Shown: positions 34,789 through 45,138, numbered from the stretch's first letter. The stretch: DNA of 64,000 nt from Henriciella sp. AS95 (GCF_038900055.1 NZ_JBBMQM010000001.1:3286001-3350000); one strand, 5' to 3'. The notes: generated by a model from the sequence alone, not told the origin. A program made the numbers and translations.

Positions 34789-36702
34789 CTAGGCCGACTT
34801 GCGGTCGTCGTCCACTTCTTCAAAGTCAGCATCGACGACATCGTCATCACCGTCAGCGGCTGCATCGGCTTTCGCGTCTGACTCAGCCGAATCGGCCTGC
34901 TGGCTCGCATAAATGGCTTCGCCGAGCTTCATGGCTGCCGTCATCAGAGCCTGATGCTTGGCCTGGATGTCGGCAAGATCTTCGCCTTCCGCAGCCTTTT
35001 TAAGCTCTTCAGACGCTTTCTCGATCTCGGCCTTCACCTCTGCGTCGACCTTGTCGCCATGCTCGGAGAGCTGCTTCTCGGTCTGATGAGCGAGGGCCTC
35101 TGCACCATTCTTGGCTTCCACCAGTTCGCGGCGCTTCTTGTCAGCCTCTGCGTTGGACTCGGCGTCCTTCATCATGTTCTTGATTTCATCGTCAGAGAGG
35201 CCGCCATTCGCCTGAATGGTGATCTTCTGCTCTTTATTGGTCGCCTTGTCCTTGGCGCTGACCGACACGATGCCGTTGGCGTCAATGTCGAAGGTCACTT
35301 CAATCTGCGGGACACCGCGCGGTGCTGGCGGAATGCCTTCCAGATTGAACTGGCCGAGGATCTTGTTGTCGGCCGCCATCTCGCGCTCACCCTGGAAGAC
35401 GCGGATCGTCACGGCCGGCTGATTGTCTTCAGCGGTCGAGAAGGTCTGACCCTTCTTCGTCGGGATTGTCGTGTTGCGGTCGATCAGACGTGTGAACACA
35501 CCGCCGAGCGTCTCGATACCGAGCGACAGAGGCGTCACGTCGAGCAGGACAACGTCTTTCACGTCGCCTTGCAGCACGCCGCCCTGGATCGCAGCACCGA
35601 TGGCCACAACCTCATCCGGGTTCACGCCCTTGTGCGGCTCCTTGCCGAAGAAATCCTTCACGGCAGACTGAACAGCCGGCATGCGGGTCATGCCGCCAAC
35701 GAGAACGACTTCGTCAATCTCGGAGGTCGACTTACCAGCATCGGCAAGCGCTTTCTTACAAGGATCGATGGTGCGCTTCACAAGGTCCTCGACGAGGCTC
35801 TCGAATTTCGCACGGCTGAGCTTGATGTTCAGGTGTTTCGGGCCGGTCTGGTCAGCCGTAATGAACGGCAGGTTCACTTCGTACTGGCTGGCAGATGACA
35901 GCTCTTTCTTGGCTTTCTCGGCTTCTTCCTTCAGGCGCTGCAGGGCGAGCTTGTCTTTCGACAGGTCGATGCCCTGGTCCTTTTTGAACTCGGTCACGAG
36001 GAAGTCGACGATGCGAAGGTCGAAGTCTTCACCGCCGAGGAAGGTGTCGCCATTGGTCGAAAGCACTTCAAAGACACCATCACCGATTTCGAGGATGGAC
36101 ACGTCGAACGTACCACCACCGAGGTCATAGACGGCGATCGTCTTGTTGGTGTCCTTGTCGAGGCCATAGGCCAGCGCAGCGGCCGTCGGCTCGTTGATGA
36201 TGCGGAGCACTTCGAGGCCCGCAATCTTGCCGGCATCCTTGGTCGCCTGACGCTGGGCGTCGTTGAAGTAGGCCGGAACGGTAATCACGGCCTGCGTGAC
36301 CTCGTCGCCGAGATAGGCTTCAGCGGTCTCTTTCATCTTGGTCAGGATGAAAGCGGAGATTTCCTGCGGCGCGTATTCCTTGTCGCGGCCTTTGACCCAG
36401 GCGTCGCCATTATTGCCCTTCACGATCTCGAAGGGCGAGATTTCCTTGTCCTTCTGCGCGGTCGGGTCATCGAACTGACGGCCGATCAGGCGCTTGATCG
36501 CATAGAACGTAAAGTCCGGGTTGGTGACGGCCTGACGGCGCGCCGGCATACCGATGAGGCGTTCGCCGCCTTCGGTGAAGGCCACAACAGACGGGGTCGT
36601 GCGTGCGCCTTCGGAGTTTTCGATGACCTTGGCTTCTCCGCCATCCATGACGGCCACACAACTATTGGTGGTGCCGAGGTCGATACCAATGATTTTTCCC
36701 AT
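34789..36702 (-). CDS. dnaK: Molecular chaperone DnaK (Hsp70)
   Basis: 637 aa. The ATPase domain opens [20 protein letters not shown], with [27 protein letters not shown] and [14 protein letters not shown]. The substrate-binding domain has [19 protein letters not shown] and the lid ends in the acidic tail typical of Hsp70. It folds and protects proteins with DnaJ and GrpE. The ATG at 36702 is chosen over an upstream in-frame GTG at 36711. A sigma-32-type promoter is visible upstream (36831-36858). dnaJ is not adjacent: the next gene is mscS, beyond a terminator. Confidence 0.98.
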   Translation of the reverse strand: MGKIIGIDLGTTNSCVAVMDGGEAKVIENSEGARTTPSVVAFTEGGERLIGMPARRQAVTNPDFTFYAIKRLIGRQFDDPTAQKDKEISPFEIVKGNNGDAWVKGRDKEYAPQEISAFILTKMKETAEAYLGDEVTQAVITVPAYFNDAQRQATKDAGKIAGLEVLRIINEPTAAALAYGLDKDTNKTIAVYDLGGGTFDVSILEIGDGVFEVLSTNGDTFLGGEDFDLRIVDFLVTEFKKDQGIDLSKDKLALQRLKEEAEKAKKELSSASQYEVNLPFITADQTGPKHLNIKLSRAKFESLVEDLVKRTIDPCKKALADAGKSTSEIDEVVLVGGMTRMPAVQSAVKDFFGKEPHKGVNPDEVVAIGAAIQGGVLQGDVKDVVLLDVTPLSLGIETLGGVFTRLIDRNTTIPTKKGQTFSTAEDNQPAVTIRVFQGEREMAADNKILGQFNLEGIPPAPRGVPQIEVTFDIDANGIVSVSAKDKATNKEQKITIQANGGLSDDEIKNMMKDAESNAEADKKRRELVEAKNGAEALAHQTEKQLSEHGDKVDAEVKAEIEKASEELKKAAEGEDLADIQAKHQALMTAAMKLGEAIYASQQADSAESDAKADAAADGDDDVVDADFEEVDDDRKSA

Positions 36703-37034
36703 TTTTATCACTCTCTTGTTTTAGCCGCCGCCGCTTCGCTCTTGGGGCCTGTCGGGCAGCGCCCTGAAACGGCAGCTCTTGGATTGTGAACTGTGCGCCT
36801 GCAGGGGCAGACGCGTCTTACTGCTGCGATATGGGAAGGCGATGCGCAGGCTCAAGAGGCTGGCTCACATTTCGGTGAGGTCACTGCGTGAAATCGCTGT
36901 AATTCCAGTGTGCAATAAGGACTCGTCCCTATCGGCCGCTCGGTCAGGTCAACACCACGAGTTTTTATGGCCTCACCTATGGTCATAAACCGTTAACCAT
37001 ACTTATATGGGCGCCAGTTCTGTGGGAGGACGCA
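36703..37034. other. 332-bp intergenic region between dnaK and the OmpA-domain gene
   Basis: No gene is seen here. On the minus strand it carries the dnaK leader (about 120 nt) and a sigma-32-like promoter. Near the other end TTAACCAT (36993-37000) matches the 8-bp CtrA-type half-site found upstream of many alphaproteobacterial genes and may regulate the OmpA-domain gene, whose ATG is 35 bp further on. Confidence 0.6.
36831..36858 (-). promoter_or_regulatory. Sigma-32 (RpoH) promoter of dnaK
   Basis: Read on the minus strand: CTTG (36858-36855), 17 nt, then CCCATAT (36837-36831). The alphaproteobacterial RpoH consensus is CTTG-N17/18-CYTATNT, so only one base differs. The predicted transcript starts about 120 nt before the dnaK ATG. 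Confidence 0.75.
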
Positions 37035-38021
37035 ATGATCAAGCTTTTTCGCGCTGCCATTCTGGCAGCTTCAGTCGCTATAACGCCAGCCATCACGGTC
37101 GCTCAGGATATTGACGGCGCCGTCGAACATCCAATGTTCGAGCGCTATCCAGGCCAGGTGATCGCCTGGCAGCACATCGAGAATTACCAGCCCTATACGG
37201 TGCCGGTCGGACCGGTGACCGGCTACCGGCGCATCGACGACCTCATCGAGACCGAAGGCCGGCTGACGCGCACCTTCTACAAATATGAAGGGACCGACCG
37301 CACCTGGTCTGAAATCTACAAGAACTATCTCGATGCGCTGGAAGCTGAGGACTTCGAGATTCTCGGCAAGGGCATGTCGGCGGACCGGCGCGGCAGTGAT
37401 GTCGGCTCGCGCACCTGGCAGGAGGTGTATTTTATCCTCGATCCCCTGAGCAAGGGCGGCGAAGCCAACACGATGAAGGCCGGCACATCGACCTCCGGCG
37501 GGGCTGGCAGCATCGTCGCGAAGAAGGACCGCGCCGAAGGGACCGCCTATGTCGTGATCACGGTAGAACAGCATGCTGAGGCGTATGTCGGCACACTGAT
37601 CGACATCGTGGAAGTCGAAGCGGCCGAGACAGGTCTGGTCGTTGTCGATGCCGAAGCCATGGGCTCTGACATTGAGGAATATGGCCGGGTCGTGCTCGAC
37701 GGCATCGTCTTCGATTTCGACAAGGCAACCCTGAAAGCCGAATCCAAACCGGCTCTCGACGCCATCGCGCAATATCTCAATGCCAATCCGGACAAGAGCT
37801 TCTACGTCGTCGGCCACACCGACTCCAAAGGGACGTTTGCCTATAACAGCAAACTCTCCTCAGACCGCGCCATGGCCGTCGCAGACGCCCTCAAACAGGA
37901 CTATGACATCGCCTCTGACCGCCTCGAGCCCCACGGCGTCGGCCCGCTGTCTCCGGTTTTCTCCAACTCCGGCGACGCCGGCAGAGAGAAGAACAGACGT
38001 GTGGAACTGGTGGAGCGGTAG
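37035..38021 (+). CDS. OmpA-family peptidoglycan-binding protein with DUF4892-like N-terminus
   Basis: 328 aa. The signal peptide ends ITVAQ (about residues 1-24). Residues about 30-200 resemble DUF4892: HPMFERYPGQVIAWQHIENYQPY, then TRTFYKYEGTDRTWSEIYKNY. Residues about 215-328 are an OmpA/MotB C-terminal domain: IVFDFDKATLKAESKPALDAIA, then VVGHTDSKGTFAYNSKLSSDRAMAV and NRRVEL, with the peptidoglycan-contacting Asp and Arg. It is a periplasmic or outer-membrane-associated protein that tethers to the cell wall. It is single-gene, preceded by a CtrA-like half-site. Confidence 0.9.
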   Translation: MIKLFRAAILAASVAITPAITVAQDIDGAVEHPMFERYPGQVIAWQHIENYQPYTVPVGPVTGYRRIDDLIETEGRLTRTFYKYEGTDRTWSEIYKNYLDALEAEDFEILGKGMSADRRGSDVGSRTWQEVYFILDPLSKGGEANTMKAGTSTSGGAGSIVAKKDRAEGTAYVVITVEQHAEAYVGTLIDIVEVEAAETGLVVVDAEAMGSDIEEYGRVVLDGIVFDFDKATLKAESKPALDAIAQYLNANPDKSFYVVGHTDSKGTFAYNSKLSSDRAMAVADALKQDYDIASDRLEPHGVGPLSPVFSNSGDAGREKNRRVELVER

Positions 38022-38050
38022 GCAGACCAACTCGCGAAGGAACTAGCTGA

Positions 38051-38491
38051 TCAAACGGATTGTGCGCCAATCTCAGCGCCAATTGGCTTCCACTCAAGAA
38101 CGCCGTACCGGATGATCAGGTAGCCCCAGAGCATTGACGGAATTCCGCAGACGAGCGCTTCAACCCATGCCTGTGGCAGCAGGATGAGCAGCCCAAGGCT
38201 GAATACGACAATCATTAGGAAAGCGCCGCCCACCCACAGCGAAAATGTAAGCAGCCGCAGCTCAGTCGCTTGCATGACGGGCGAGGATATGAGGCGGCAA
38301 AACAGGACAGTGCCGTACATGATGCTTGGCGGCAGGATCAGCCAGGCGAGCTGCGATCTATCTAGGTCGGTGATCTGCAGCGCCTCTGCCAGAGCCGGCA
38401 GTGGATTGAGCGGACCGATCGCAAACCAGGCGAGCATCAGCATCAGAAAGCGGTACTTCCGGGTCCGCAGCATCGGCGCAGTCTCGGTCAT
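38051..38491 (-). CDS. Four-helix membrane protein of unknown function
   Basis: 146 aa with four likely membrane helices (about 14-36, 47-66, 78-103 and 107-129). No motif or family is recognised. The ATG overlaps the stop of the upstream membrane-protein gene by 4 bp, so the two are translationally coupled and probably function together. Confidence 0.7.
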   Translation of the reverse strand: MTETAPMLRTRKYRFLMLMLAWFAIGPLNPLPALAEALQITDLDRSQLAWLILPPSIMYGTVLFCRLISSPVMQATELRLLTFSLWVGGAFLMIVVFSLGLLILLPQAWVEALVCGIPSMLWGYLIIRYGVLEWKPIGAEIGAQSV

Positions 38492-39516
38492 GATACGGAC
38501 ACCGCTTCGCTGTCGGAGGGGTCTGCCGATTTGTCCGAACCATCTTTCCAGCCGTATACGAAGAACCGTGTGATGAGGATCCCGACAAGCGACGCGGCCA
38601 GAATTGGAAGGCCGCCAAACGCCCCTGCGAAAAAGGCCAGAAATGCCACGCCATCGCTGACGCTACCGAAACGGATCAGACTTGTCAGAGCCGCGCCGCA
38701 TAATACGGCGACCGGAAAGAAGCCGACCGCAACGACCAGTCCCTTTGCCAGCATTATCCAGAAATTGCTGACCCGCGGCCCAAGCCAGGAATAAAAGACT
38801 GCATATGCCACCAGATAGGCCGCCAAAACGCCTATCGCTGTCGTACTGCCCGCTCGACCGATGCCCAACGTGTCGCGTCCGTCCGCCATCACAAGAAGCA
38901 CACCGAAGCTGAAAAGCGTTACAGGATTGGCGACACAGGAGAGCACTGCCGCAGGAAGCACCGTTGTATCAGGATCGCGGAACAGGCCTGCGGCCTGATT
39001 CGAAGTCGTAAGTTTTTCTGTCGCCCCAGGCTCCTCCGCGTCGAAGATCCGGAAATAGGCTGAAGCGCAATAGAGAAGGCTCGCTGTGAAAAGCACCATC
39101 ACAATCGTTGTGATCGGGAGCATCCAGTACTGGCGAAAAATGAACCCGTCAAAGATTCGGTCCAATGGTATGCCGCGAAAAGCCGCGCGGCTCCCACGCA
39201 GCACAACACTCAATGGTAGCAAAACCAGATCAGTGATCAGCGTCGCCAAGAATCTGTACGTGATCGGTGCGGTCAGGGCGGCGATCCATACGAAACGCAG
39301 ACTGCCGCCAAACCGCCGGCCGATCCAGACGAGCGCCATGCTCCAGATCAGCGCCACAAACGCTCTGTTCGCGAGTATTTCCAGATAAGGCATAATCAGG
39401 AAAACCCGCCGAAAGCGAATTGCGCTGTAAATCTCTCCAAAAGCCAGCATCGCAAGCGCGATGATGACCGCCGAATAAAACAGTCGACGTCTGGTTTTAG
39501 CCTTCGAAACTGACAT
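38488..39516 (-). CDS. Polytopic membrane protein of unknown function
   Basis: 342 aa, about eight hydrophobic segments, a basic N-terminus (SVSKAKTRRRLFYS) and a charged C-terminal tail (KDGSDKSADPSDSEAVSVS). No family is recognised. It forms a two-gene unit with the 146-aa membrane protein that overlaps its end. It follows grpE on the same strand at a distance of 97 bp. Confidence 0.72.
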   Translation of the reverse strand: MSVSKAKTRRRLFYSAVIIALAMLAFGEIYSAIRFRRVFLIMPYLEILANRAFVALIWSMALVWIGRRFGGSLRFVWIAALTAPITYRFLATLITDLVLLPLSVVLRGSRAAFRGIPLDRIFDGFIFRQYWMLPITTIVMVLFTASLLYCASAYFRIFDAEEPGATEKLTTSNQAAGLFRDPDTTVLPAAVLSCVANPVTLFSFGVLLVMADGRDTLGIGRAGSTTAIGVLAAYLVAYAVFYSWLGPRVSNFWIMLAKGLVVAVGFFPVAVLCGAALTSLIRFGSVSDGVAFLAFFAGAFGGLPILAASLVGILITRFFVYGWKDGSDKSADPSDSEAVSVS

Positions 39517-39613
39517 GAGGCTTCGCTCCGCTCGCGCAGAACTCGCCTAGCCAGTTTCCATCAACAAACCGCTAAAATTTAAGGTTGATTTATGCGCCAG
39601 CCGACGCAGCAGC

Positions 39614-40213
39614 CTAGTTCGTCTTGCCCGCGCTCACCGCAACCATCGCCGCTCTCAGCGTCCGTTCGCCGATCTTCCAGCCAGACTGGAAGGTTTCCGC
39701 GATCGTGCCGGCGGCGTGCTCGGACGGGATCTGGCTGACCGCCTGGTGCATGTTCGGGTCGAAGGTCGCACCCGGCGCTGCATCGATCGCCGTCACGCCG
39801 TGGCGTGCGAGCACTGTGTGCAGCTCCTTCTGCGTCATCTCGATGCCGCCGAGCAGGTTCTGTCCGGCCTCCGTCAGCGCCTCGCGCTCATCATCCGGCA
39901 GGGCGCCGAGTGCCCGTGCAAGATTGTCGGACACGTTCAGCAGGTCTGCGGCAAACTTCTCAACGGCATAGACGCGCGCATCAGCGACTTCCTTGGCAGC
40001 GCGCTTGCGGACGTTTTCAGCCTCGGCGAGCGTGCGCAACAACTGGTCCTTTGCGATGGCAACCTCGCCTTCGAGTTCGGCCATACGCGTTTCAATCTCA
40101 GCCGCTGCGTCTTCTGCAGTCGCGGCCTCTTCCAGCGCTTCGGATTCAGGAGACCCCGCATCCAGCGTCTCGGTTTCTACAGCCTCTGGCGGTCTTTTCT
40201 GGTCATCACTCAT
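39614..40213 (-). CDS. grpE: Nucleotide exchange factor GrpE
   Basis: 199 aa. An acidic, disordered N-terminus (about 1-45) precedes the long helix (ELEGEVAIAKDQLLRTLAEAENVRKRAAKEV) and the four-helix/beta-wing part with GIEMTQKELHTVLARHGVTAIDAAPGATFDPNMHQAV, the standard GrpE signature. It releases ADP from DnaK. It lies 14 bp after hrcA, in the same operon, about 3 kb from dnaK. Confidence 0.97.
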   Translation of the reverse strand: MSDDQKRPPEAVETETLDAGSPESEALEEAATAEDAAAEIETRMAELEGEVAIAKDQLLRTLAEAENVRKRAAKEVADARVYAVEKFAADLLNVSDNLARALGALPDDEREALTEAGQNLLGGIEMTQKELHTVLARHGVTAIDAAPGATFDPNMHQAVSQIPSEHAAGTIAETFQSGWKIGERTLRAAMVAVSAGKTN

Positions 40214-40227
40214 AGTTATTCACTCTT

Positions 40228-41307
40228 CTAGCTCTGTTGCCGCTCGCCAAGAATCTGCCCGACCACACGCGCCGTATAATCCACCATCGGAATAACACGG
40301 GCATAATTGAGACGGGTCGGACCGATCACGCCGAGCGCGCCAATAACCTGTCTTGATGCGTTCATATAGGGAGCAACAATCAGGCTTGAACCCGACAACG
40401 GAAAAAGCCTGTTCTCCGAACCGATAAAAAGCCTGACGCCTTCAGCTTCCCGCGTTGAATCCAGAACGTCCAGCATACTCTGCTGGCGTTCCAATATGTC
40501 GAACAGCTGGCGCACCTGTTCCATGTTCTCGGCCGCCTGCGCATCGGCCAGAAGGTTTGCGCGGCCATGCACGATCAGCGCTCGCTCCTCACCAGGCACC
40601 TGCCCGCCCCATTCGGCGAGGCCCTGCTCGACAAGACTTGTCGCCGCCTGGTCCAGCTGCGCGCGCCGCTCACTGATTTCTTCGCGAACCGCCTGCGCGG
40701 CCTCGCGAAGCGTGCGGCCTTTCATACGGGCGGCGAGGTAATTACCAGCCTCGATGAGCGTCGTTGCCGGCAGCCCGGGAGGGATTTTGACCAGCCGGTT
40801 CTCTACATCGCCCGCTTCATCAACAAGAATGCACAGGGCCTCGCCTGTCGCTAGCGGCACAAACTCGACATGACGGACCGGCCGTTCCCGCGTTGGCGAA
40901 GACACAAGCCCTGCCCCGCCCGCTAGCCCCGACAGCAAGGATGACGCCTCTTTCAGCACGCCCTGCATATCGCGGCCACTGGCGCGCAGCCGATCCTCAA
41001 TCTCGGACCGGTCAGCCTCCGTCGGCTCACCCATTTCAAGAAAGCCATCCACAAACAGCCTGAGCCCGATATGGGTCGGCATCCGCCCGGCTGAAATGTG
41101 CGGACTATCGAGAAGCCCCAGATCGGTGAGGTCCGACATCACATTGCGGATCGAAGCCGGTGACAGGCCAATCGTCCCCTTTGACAGCGTACGGGACCCG
41201 ACCGGCTCACCGGTCTGCAGATACGTCTCCACAATCTCGCGAAAGATCAGCCGCGAGCGTGCATCAAGGCTTTGCAGAAGGCCGGTGTGGGGGGCTTTAT
41301 CGCTCAT
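40228..41307 (-). CDS. hrcA: Heat-inducible transcription repressor HrcA
   Basis: 359 aa. The N-terminal winged helix ([68 protein letters not shown]) is the HrcA DNA-binding region; the rest is the GAF-like dimerisation domain with [39 protein letters not shown]. HrcA represses genes with CIRCE elements, typically groESL in alphaproteobacteria. No CIRCE site was found in this window. It is in operon with grpE. Confidence 0.97.
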   Translation of the reverse strand: MSDKAPHTGLLQSLDARSRLIFREIVETYLQTGEPVGSRTLSKGTIGLSPASIRNVMSDLTDLGLLDSPHISAGRMPTHIGLRLFVDGFLEMGEPTEADRSEIEDRLRASGRDMQGVLKEASSLLSGLAGGAGLVSSPTRERPVRHVEFVPLATGEALCILVDEAGDVENRLVKIPPGLPATTLIEAGNYLAARMKGRTLREAAQAVREEISERRAQLDQAATSLVEQGLAEWGGQVPGEERALIVHGRANLLADAQAAENMEQVRQLFDILERQQSMLDVLDSTREAEGVRLFIGSENRLFPLSGSSLIVAPYMNASRQVIGALGVIGPTRLNYARVIPMVDYTARVVGQILGERQQS

Positions 41308-41343
41308 CTCGCGGGAATCAATATGGATTGCAATCTATAGTTT

Positions 41344-41370
41344 CAATAGGGCGTTTTTACTTGGACCAAG
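41344..41370 (-). promoter_or_regulatory. Sigma-32-like promoter of hrcA-grpE
   Basis: On the minus strand CTTG (41370-41367), 16 nt, then CCTATTG (41350-41344). This fits CTTG-N16/17-CYTATNT with one mismatch. The implied start is about 30 nt before the hrcA ATG. The same DNA lies in the promoter zone of the divergent MFS gene. Confidence 0.5.
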
Positions 41371-41396
41371 CGTGGAAATCAGCTTGTCTGGACTAT

Positions 41397-42794
41397 ATGA
41401 CGACCGTGCCAGCAAAACTGCCCCTTTCGCAAGTCATCGCATACGGTTCAGTCGGAATTCCATTCGGGGCCGTCAGCCTTCCGATGGCGGTGTTCATCGC
41501 GCCTTTCTATGCCGAACAGATGGGGCTCGGCACCGCGCTCGTTGGCCTGATCTTCATGCTGCTGCGCTTCTGGGACCTGGTGTCGGACCCTGTCATGGGC
41601 TGGCTGGTCGATACCAAACCGACGCGCTCCGGCAAGGTGAAGCACTGGCTCATCCTGGCCGTTCCCATTGTCCTGCCCGCCGTCTGGCTCATCTATAATC
41701 CGGTCGGCCCACCCGTCTCGCCGCTCTATCTCGCCGCCGTGATGTTCTTCTTCTACATCGGCGCGACCATGATCCTCACGCCTCATCAGGCCTGGGCGCC
41801 TTACATCGCGACCTCCTATGATGAGCGCTCCCGTCTCTTCATGTGGCGAGAGCTTTTCACCGTCGGCACCATGCTGGTCATGCTGGCGCTACCGACCATC
41901 CTGGCGCGCGCAGGCGATGTATCCCGCGCCGAGCAGATTTCGGTGATGGGCTGGTTCCTGGTCATTGCCCTACCCATCACGATCACGCTGGCCGTGTGGC
42001 GCGTGCCGGATGCCAAGGTCGACGCCGATGCCCCCAAGGCCGATTTCAGCCCCCGCGCGATCATGACCGCCCTGCGACAGCAATCTCTGTGGCGGCTGCT
42101 GCTGGCGGAAATCTGCATCGGCATCGCCATCGCCGGAACCGCCGGCACATTCCTCTTTGCGGCAGAGTGGGGATTTGGCGTCATCGACCTCGCCCCCCTC
42201 GTCCTCATGTGCCACTTCATTGCAGGCTTCGCAGCCATGCCCTTCTGGGTGTGGGTGTCGAAGCGCTCCGAGAAATACATCGCCGTGCGCACCGTCTGCC
42301 TGTGGTCTGCGGCCACATTCAGCCTGTATCTCGTTTTCGCGCTGATGGGAGGCGGTCTGATCCCGCTCGTCTTTGCGGTGGTCGTTTCGGGCCTCGGCTA
42401 TGGGTCGCCCTTCATCCTGCTACGCTCCATGATGGCAGACCTGGTCGAGGCCGAGCAGGTGCGCGGCGGGCAGAACCGGGCCGGGCTCTACTATTCGATG
42501 ATGTCGACCGCCTACAAGATCGGCGCGAGCTTCGCGATCGGCATCCCCTACATCCTGCTGGGCCTCGTTGTCGGCTTTGTCCCCGGCGGCGAGAACTCCG
42601 ACGGCGCAGTGCTCGGGCTGATGCTCGTCTTCGTCGGTGTCCCGGTTATTGCCTATACGCTCGCCGCGCTGCTGATCTGGACCTTCGACATCACCCGGAC
42701 CGAACAGGCAAAATCAGCTGCAGCCATAAATGCGGGTGGACAAGGCACTCTGGAATCGCTTCACCCCCCGGTGAGAAAAGGAGATGCCCCATGA
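41397..42794 (+). CDS. MFS transporter, GPH (glycoside-pentoside-hexuronide) type
   Basis: 465 aa, 12 predicted helices. [23 protein letters not shown] and [13 protein letters not shown] are the typical start of the GPH/MelB-type family, and [24 protein letters not shown] and [29 protein letters not shown] match its conserved loops. These are cation-coupled sugar or drug symporters; the substrate is unknown. The frame is open back to 41160, but that part overlaps hrcA, so the ATG at 41397 is used. Its end overlaps rph by 4 bp, an unusual insertion between hrcA and rph. Confidence 0.88.
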   Translation: MTTVPAKLPLSQVIAYGSVGIPFGAVSLPMAVFIAPFYAEQMGLGTALVGLIFMLLRFWDLVSDPVMGWLVDTKPTRSGKVKHWLILAVPIVLPAVWLIYNPVGPPVSPLYLAAVMFFFYIGATMILTPHQAWAPYIATSYDERSRLFMWRELFTVGTMLVMLALPTILARAGDVSRAEQISVMGWFLVIALPITITLAVWRVPDAKVDADAPKADFSPRAIMTALRQQSLWRLLLAEICIGIAIAGTAGTFLFAAEWGFGVIDLAPLVLMCHFIAGFAAMPFWVWVSKRSEKYIAVRTVCLWSAATFSLYLVFALMGGGLIPLVFAVVVSGLGYGSPFILLRSMMADLVEAEQVRGGQNRAGLYYSMMSTAYKIGASFAIGIPYILLGLVVGFVPGGENSDGAVLGLMLVFVGVPVIAYTLAALLIWTFDITRTEQAKSAAAINAGGQGTLESLHPPVRKGDAP

Positions 42795-43516
42795 CGACAC
42801 TCGTGCGCCCATCCGGCCGCGCTGCTGACCAGCTTCGCGATATTGTGCTTGAGACCAATGTGACCCGCTACGCCGAAGGCTCCTGCCTGGCGAAGTTTGG
42901 CCATACCCATGTTTTGTGCACCGCCAGCTGGCAGGACAATGTCCCGCCATGGCTGCGCGGACAGGGTAAGGGCTGGGTCACCGGCGAGTATGGCATGCTG
43001 CCCCGCGCCACACACACACGCGGCCGCCGCGAAGCCACGGCCGGCAAGCAGTCTGGCCGCACGCAGGAAATCCAGCGCCTGATCGGCCGCTCGCTGCGCT
43101 CTGTCGTCGATCTCACGGCCCTTGGAGAGAACCAGCTCACCATCGACTGCGACGTCATCCAGGCCGATGGCGGCACGCGTACGGCCTCGATCACAGGCGG
43201 CTTTGTCGCCATGGCGCTGGCGCTGAAATACATGCGCGAAGAAGGCGTCATCAAGACCGACCCGATCCAGAAACAGGCCGCGGCCATCTCGGTCGGCCTT
43301 TTCAAGGACCACCCGGTCCTCGACCTCGACTACCCCGAAGACTCCGGCGGCGAAGGCGACATGAATGTCGTGATGAGCTCAGATGGCGGCTTCATTGAGA
43401 TCCAGGGCACCGGCGAAGAACGCCCGATGACGCGGCCCGAAGTCGAGGAACTGCTGAAGCTCGCTGAAAAAGGCTGCAACGAGTTGTTCGAAGCGCAGAA
43501 AAAGGCAATCGGCTAG
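42791..43516 (+). CDS. rph: Ribonuclease PH
   Basis: 241 aa with a good ribosome-binding site (AAAGGAG, 7 nt before the ATG). [31 protein letters not shown]-like [38 protein letters not shown] and [22 protein letters not shown] are the RNase PH signatures with the phosphate-binding Arg residues. It trims the 3' end of tRNA precursors by phosphorolysis. In many alphaproteobacteria rph is divergent from hrcA and followed by rdgB and hemW; here an MFS gene and a 3-kb accessory block break that order. Confidence 0.96.
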   Translation: MTTLVRPSGRAADQLRDIVLETNVTRYAEGSCLAKFGHTHVLCTASWQDNVPPWLRGQGKGWVTGEYGMLPRATHTRGRREATAGKQSGRTQEIQRLIGRSLRSVVDLTALGENQLTIDCDVIQADGGTRTASITGGFVAMALALKYMREEGVIKTDPIQKQAAAISVGLFKDHPVLDLDYPEDSGGEGDMNVVMSSDGGFIEIQGTGEERPMTRPEVEELLKLAEKGCNELFEAQKKAIG

Positions 43517-43596
43517 TCCCGCCACTCGACTTATGCACCCATACGGCCCTACCTTAGCGTTAGCTCACCACGAAGCCGTAGGACGCCAACATTCAC

Positions 43597-44076
43597 ATGA
43601 CCGAATGGAGATTTAGATTTCGTTCAGCGCCCTTCGCCGTGATTGCCTGGATCATGGCTGGCCCGCTGACGCCAATTTACTCGGTGTGGATCCTTTGGCT
43701 TAGCAAAGAGTATGGCTTTTCCTCCCCTGAAGATTGGGAATATGTCCGTAGTTTTTGGTATATAACTGGCTTGCCCAGCACGATTGCTGTCAGTCTGGGC
43801 TATTTCCTGTTTCTGCAATTACAAACCAAGACGCAGAGGAAAACCGCTCAAATCGTGATCGTGTCCGCAATAGTCGTTTGGCTTGGCACGATCGCATGCG
43901 TGTTGTTTCAAACGTCTCCTGATGCCTCATTTTTCTTCGAGCAGGGCTTGGTATTTGCATTTCTCTCCGTCGTTCCCGCAGGCTGGATGACGTTCGTGTC
44001 GTGGACTGTTGTCAGAGCTGTTGGGTTGAGCCCGATAAAACCGGAGCTCGGTCCGGAAGAACTCAAAGAGGCATAG
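43597..44076 (+). CDS. Four-helix membrane protein of unknown function
   Basis: 159 aa, four hydrophobic helices (about 12-31, 52-73, 82-104 and 115-138). No family recognised. The DNA is visibly more A/T-rich than rph and the genes further on, suggesting recent arrival. It stands alone, 80 bp after rph. Confidence 0.65.
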   Translation: MTEWRFRFRSAPFAVIAWIMAGPLTPIYSVWILWLSKEYGFSSPEDWEYVRSFWYITGLPSTIAVSLGYFLFLQLQTKTQRKTAQIVIVSAIVVWLGTIACVLFQTSPDASFFFEQGLVFAFLSVVPAGWMTFVSWTVVRAVGLSPIKPELGPEELKEA

Positions 44077-44104
44077 GCGTCGAGCCTGCTAGCGTGCGCC
44101 GCAG

Positions 44105-44563
44105 CTATTCGGTCACCGGCCGGTTAACACTGCCCCCGAAGCTCTCCAGCCCGTACATGGCAAGCTGCAGGCTCTGCGCGATCCGTTCGGCCCGCTGCAT
44201 GAAATAGTCCACCGTCTCCTCGCCGGGCGCGATCTCTTCCAGCGTCCGGCGAAAAAGCCCAAGCCATAGCCCGAAATCCTCGCGGCTTATGCCGTCCAGC
44301 TTCATATGCGCCGGCACCGGCTTTCCGGAATAGCGTCCGGCATTCAGTGCGACCGACGCCCAGAAATCCTTCAGCTTGGCCAGGTGTTCGGGCCAGTCAT
44401 CCACCTCGCCATTGAAGATCGGCCCGAGACGCGGATGCGCCCGAATCCGTGCATAGAAGGTCTCGACCAGCAATGAGATGAAAGCGTCGTCTATGCCGAG
44501 ACGCGCAGCATTCTCCTGAATGGCGCGGCGGCGCTCCTCGGCGGAACGGACTTGGTATGTCAT
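44105..44563 (-). CDS. Group III truncated haemoglobin
   Basis: 152 aa. The 2-on-2 globin pattern of group III (Campylobacter Ctb type) is visible: ISLLVETFYARIRAHPRLGPIFN, WPEHLAKLKDFWASVALN, YSGKPVPAHMKLDGIS with the proximal His, and FGLWLGLFRRTLEE. Such globins bind oxygen or NO and are linked to microaerobic and nitrosative stress. The frame opens at 44605; the ATG at 44563 with AAGGG upstream gives the normal length. It is convergent with the membrane protein gene. Confidence 0.92.
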   Translation of the reverse strand: MTYQVRSAEERRRAIQENAARLGIDDAFISLLVETFYARIRAHPRLGPIFNGEVDDWPEHLAKLKDFWASVALNAGRYSGKPVPAHMKLDGISREDFGLWLGLFRRTLEEIAPGEETVDYFMQRAERIAQSLQLAMYGLESFGGSVNRPVTE

Positions 44564-44611
44564 GTCACGCCCTTGGGCGAAGGGCAGCCAGAGGTCGATA
44601 CGCACATACCC

Positions 44612-45121
44612 CTAATCGCGCGGCTCCGGCTTCTCGCGCCCTTCCCATGTCACCTCGCCGTCCCAAAGCGATATGGTCGACAGGCTCATCTTGGCTGAGC
44701 CATCGACAGGTTTGCGTGAGAACGAGACGTACATCATCGAATCGCTGGCCGGATCGTAGATGCGGCGCACGGCAAGCTGCTTGAAGATCAGCGAACGACC
44801 CCGGTCCCAGACTTCCTCGCCGGAGCGATCAAGATCGATCTTTCCGATGACAACCGGCCCTGTCCGCACGCACGAAATCGAAGAGTTTGACGGGTCCTCG
44901 AACCAGTTACCCTTGCCGATCCGGTCCCAGACGCCGCGGTCGAAATAGGCGATGTGGCAGGTAATGCCCCGCACTTTCGGATCGGCCAGCCGGTCAATCT
45001 TGATCTCATTGCCAAGCCAGTCATTCTTGAACTCACCCGCCTCGCGGTCACTGCCCGTGCAGGCGGCGAGCGATAACGCGTAGAGCAAGGCAATCGAACA
45101 GCCTGAGACTGATTTTTTCAT
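44612..45121 (-). CDS. creA: CreA family lipoprotein
   Basis: 169 aa. Lipobox SLAAC (Cys21) follows a short signal. The mature part matches CreA: NDWLGNEIKIDRLADPKVRGITCHIAYFDRG, SSISCVRTGPVVIGKIDLDRSGEEVW, LIFKQLAVRRIYDPASDSMMYVSFS. CreA is a conserved periplasmic protein of unknown function; E. coli CreA is not known to be a lipoprotein in the way this sequence suggests. The gene lies 49 bp before the globin gene start on the same strand. Confidence 0.9.
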   Translation of the reverse strand: MKKSVSGCSIALLYALSLAACTGSDREAGEFKNDWLGNEIKIDRLADPKVRGITCHIAYFDRGVWDRIGKGNWFEDPSNSSISCVRTGPVVIGKIDLDRSGEEVWDRGRSLIFKQLAVRRIYDPASDSMMYVSFSRKPVDGSAKMSLSTISLWDGEVTWEGREKPEPRD

Positions 45122-45138
45122 TCGCTTCGTATCTCCAA

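Noticed and set aside
41160-41396. A longer start for the MFS transporter at 41160
   Set aside because: The extra 79 codons overlap hrcA on the other strand and have no membrane character; the ATG at 41397 begins right before the first helix.
39517-41396. A CIRCE element (TTAGCACTC-N9-GAGTGCTAA) near hrcA-grpE or dnaK
   Set aside because: No copy was found in the gaps before hrcA, grpE or dnaK; HrcA targets must be elsewhere, probably groESL.
41843-42790. A 557-residue fusion protein ending in RNase PH
   Set aside because: The upstream part is a shadow frame of the MFS gene; it is Arg/His-rich and does not match any domain. rph starts at 42791 behind a good ribosome-binding site.
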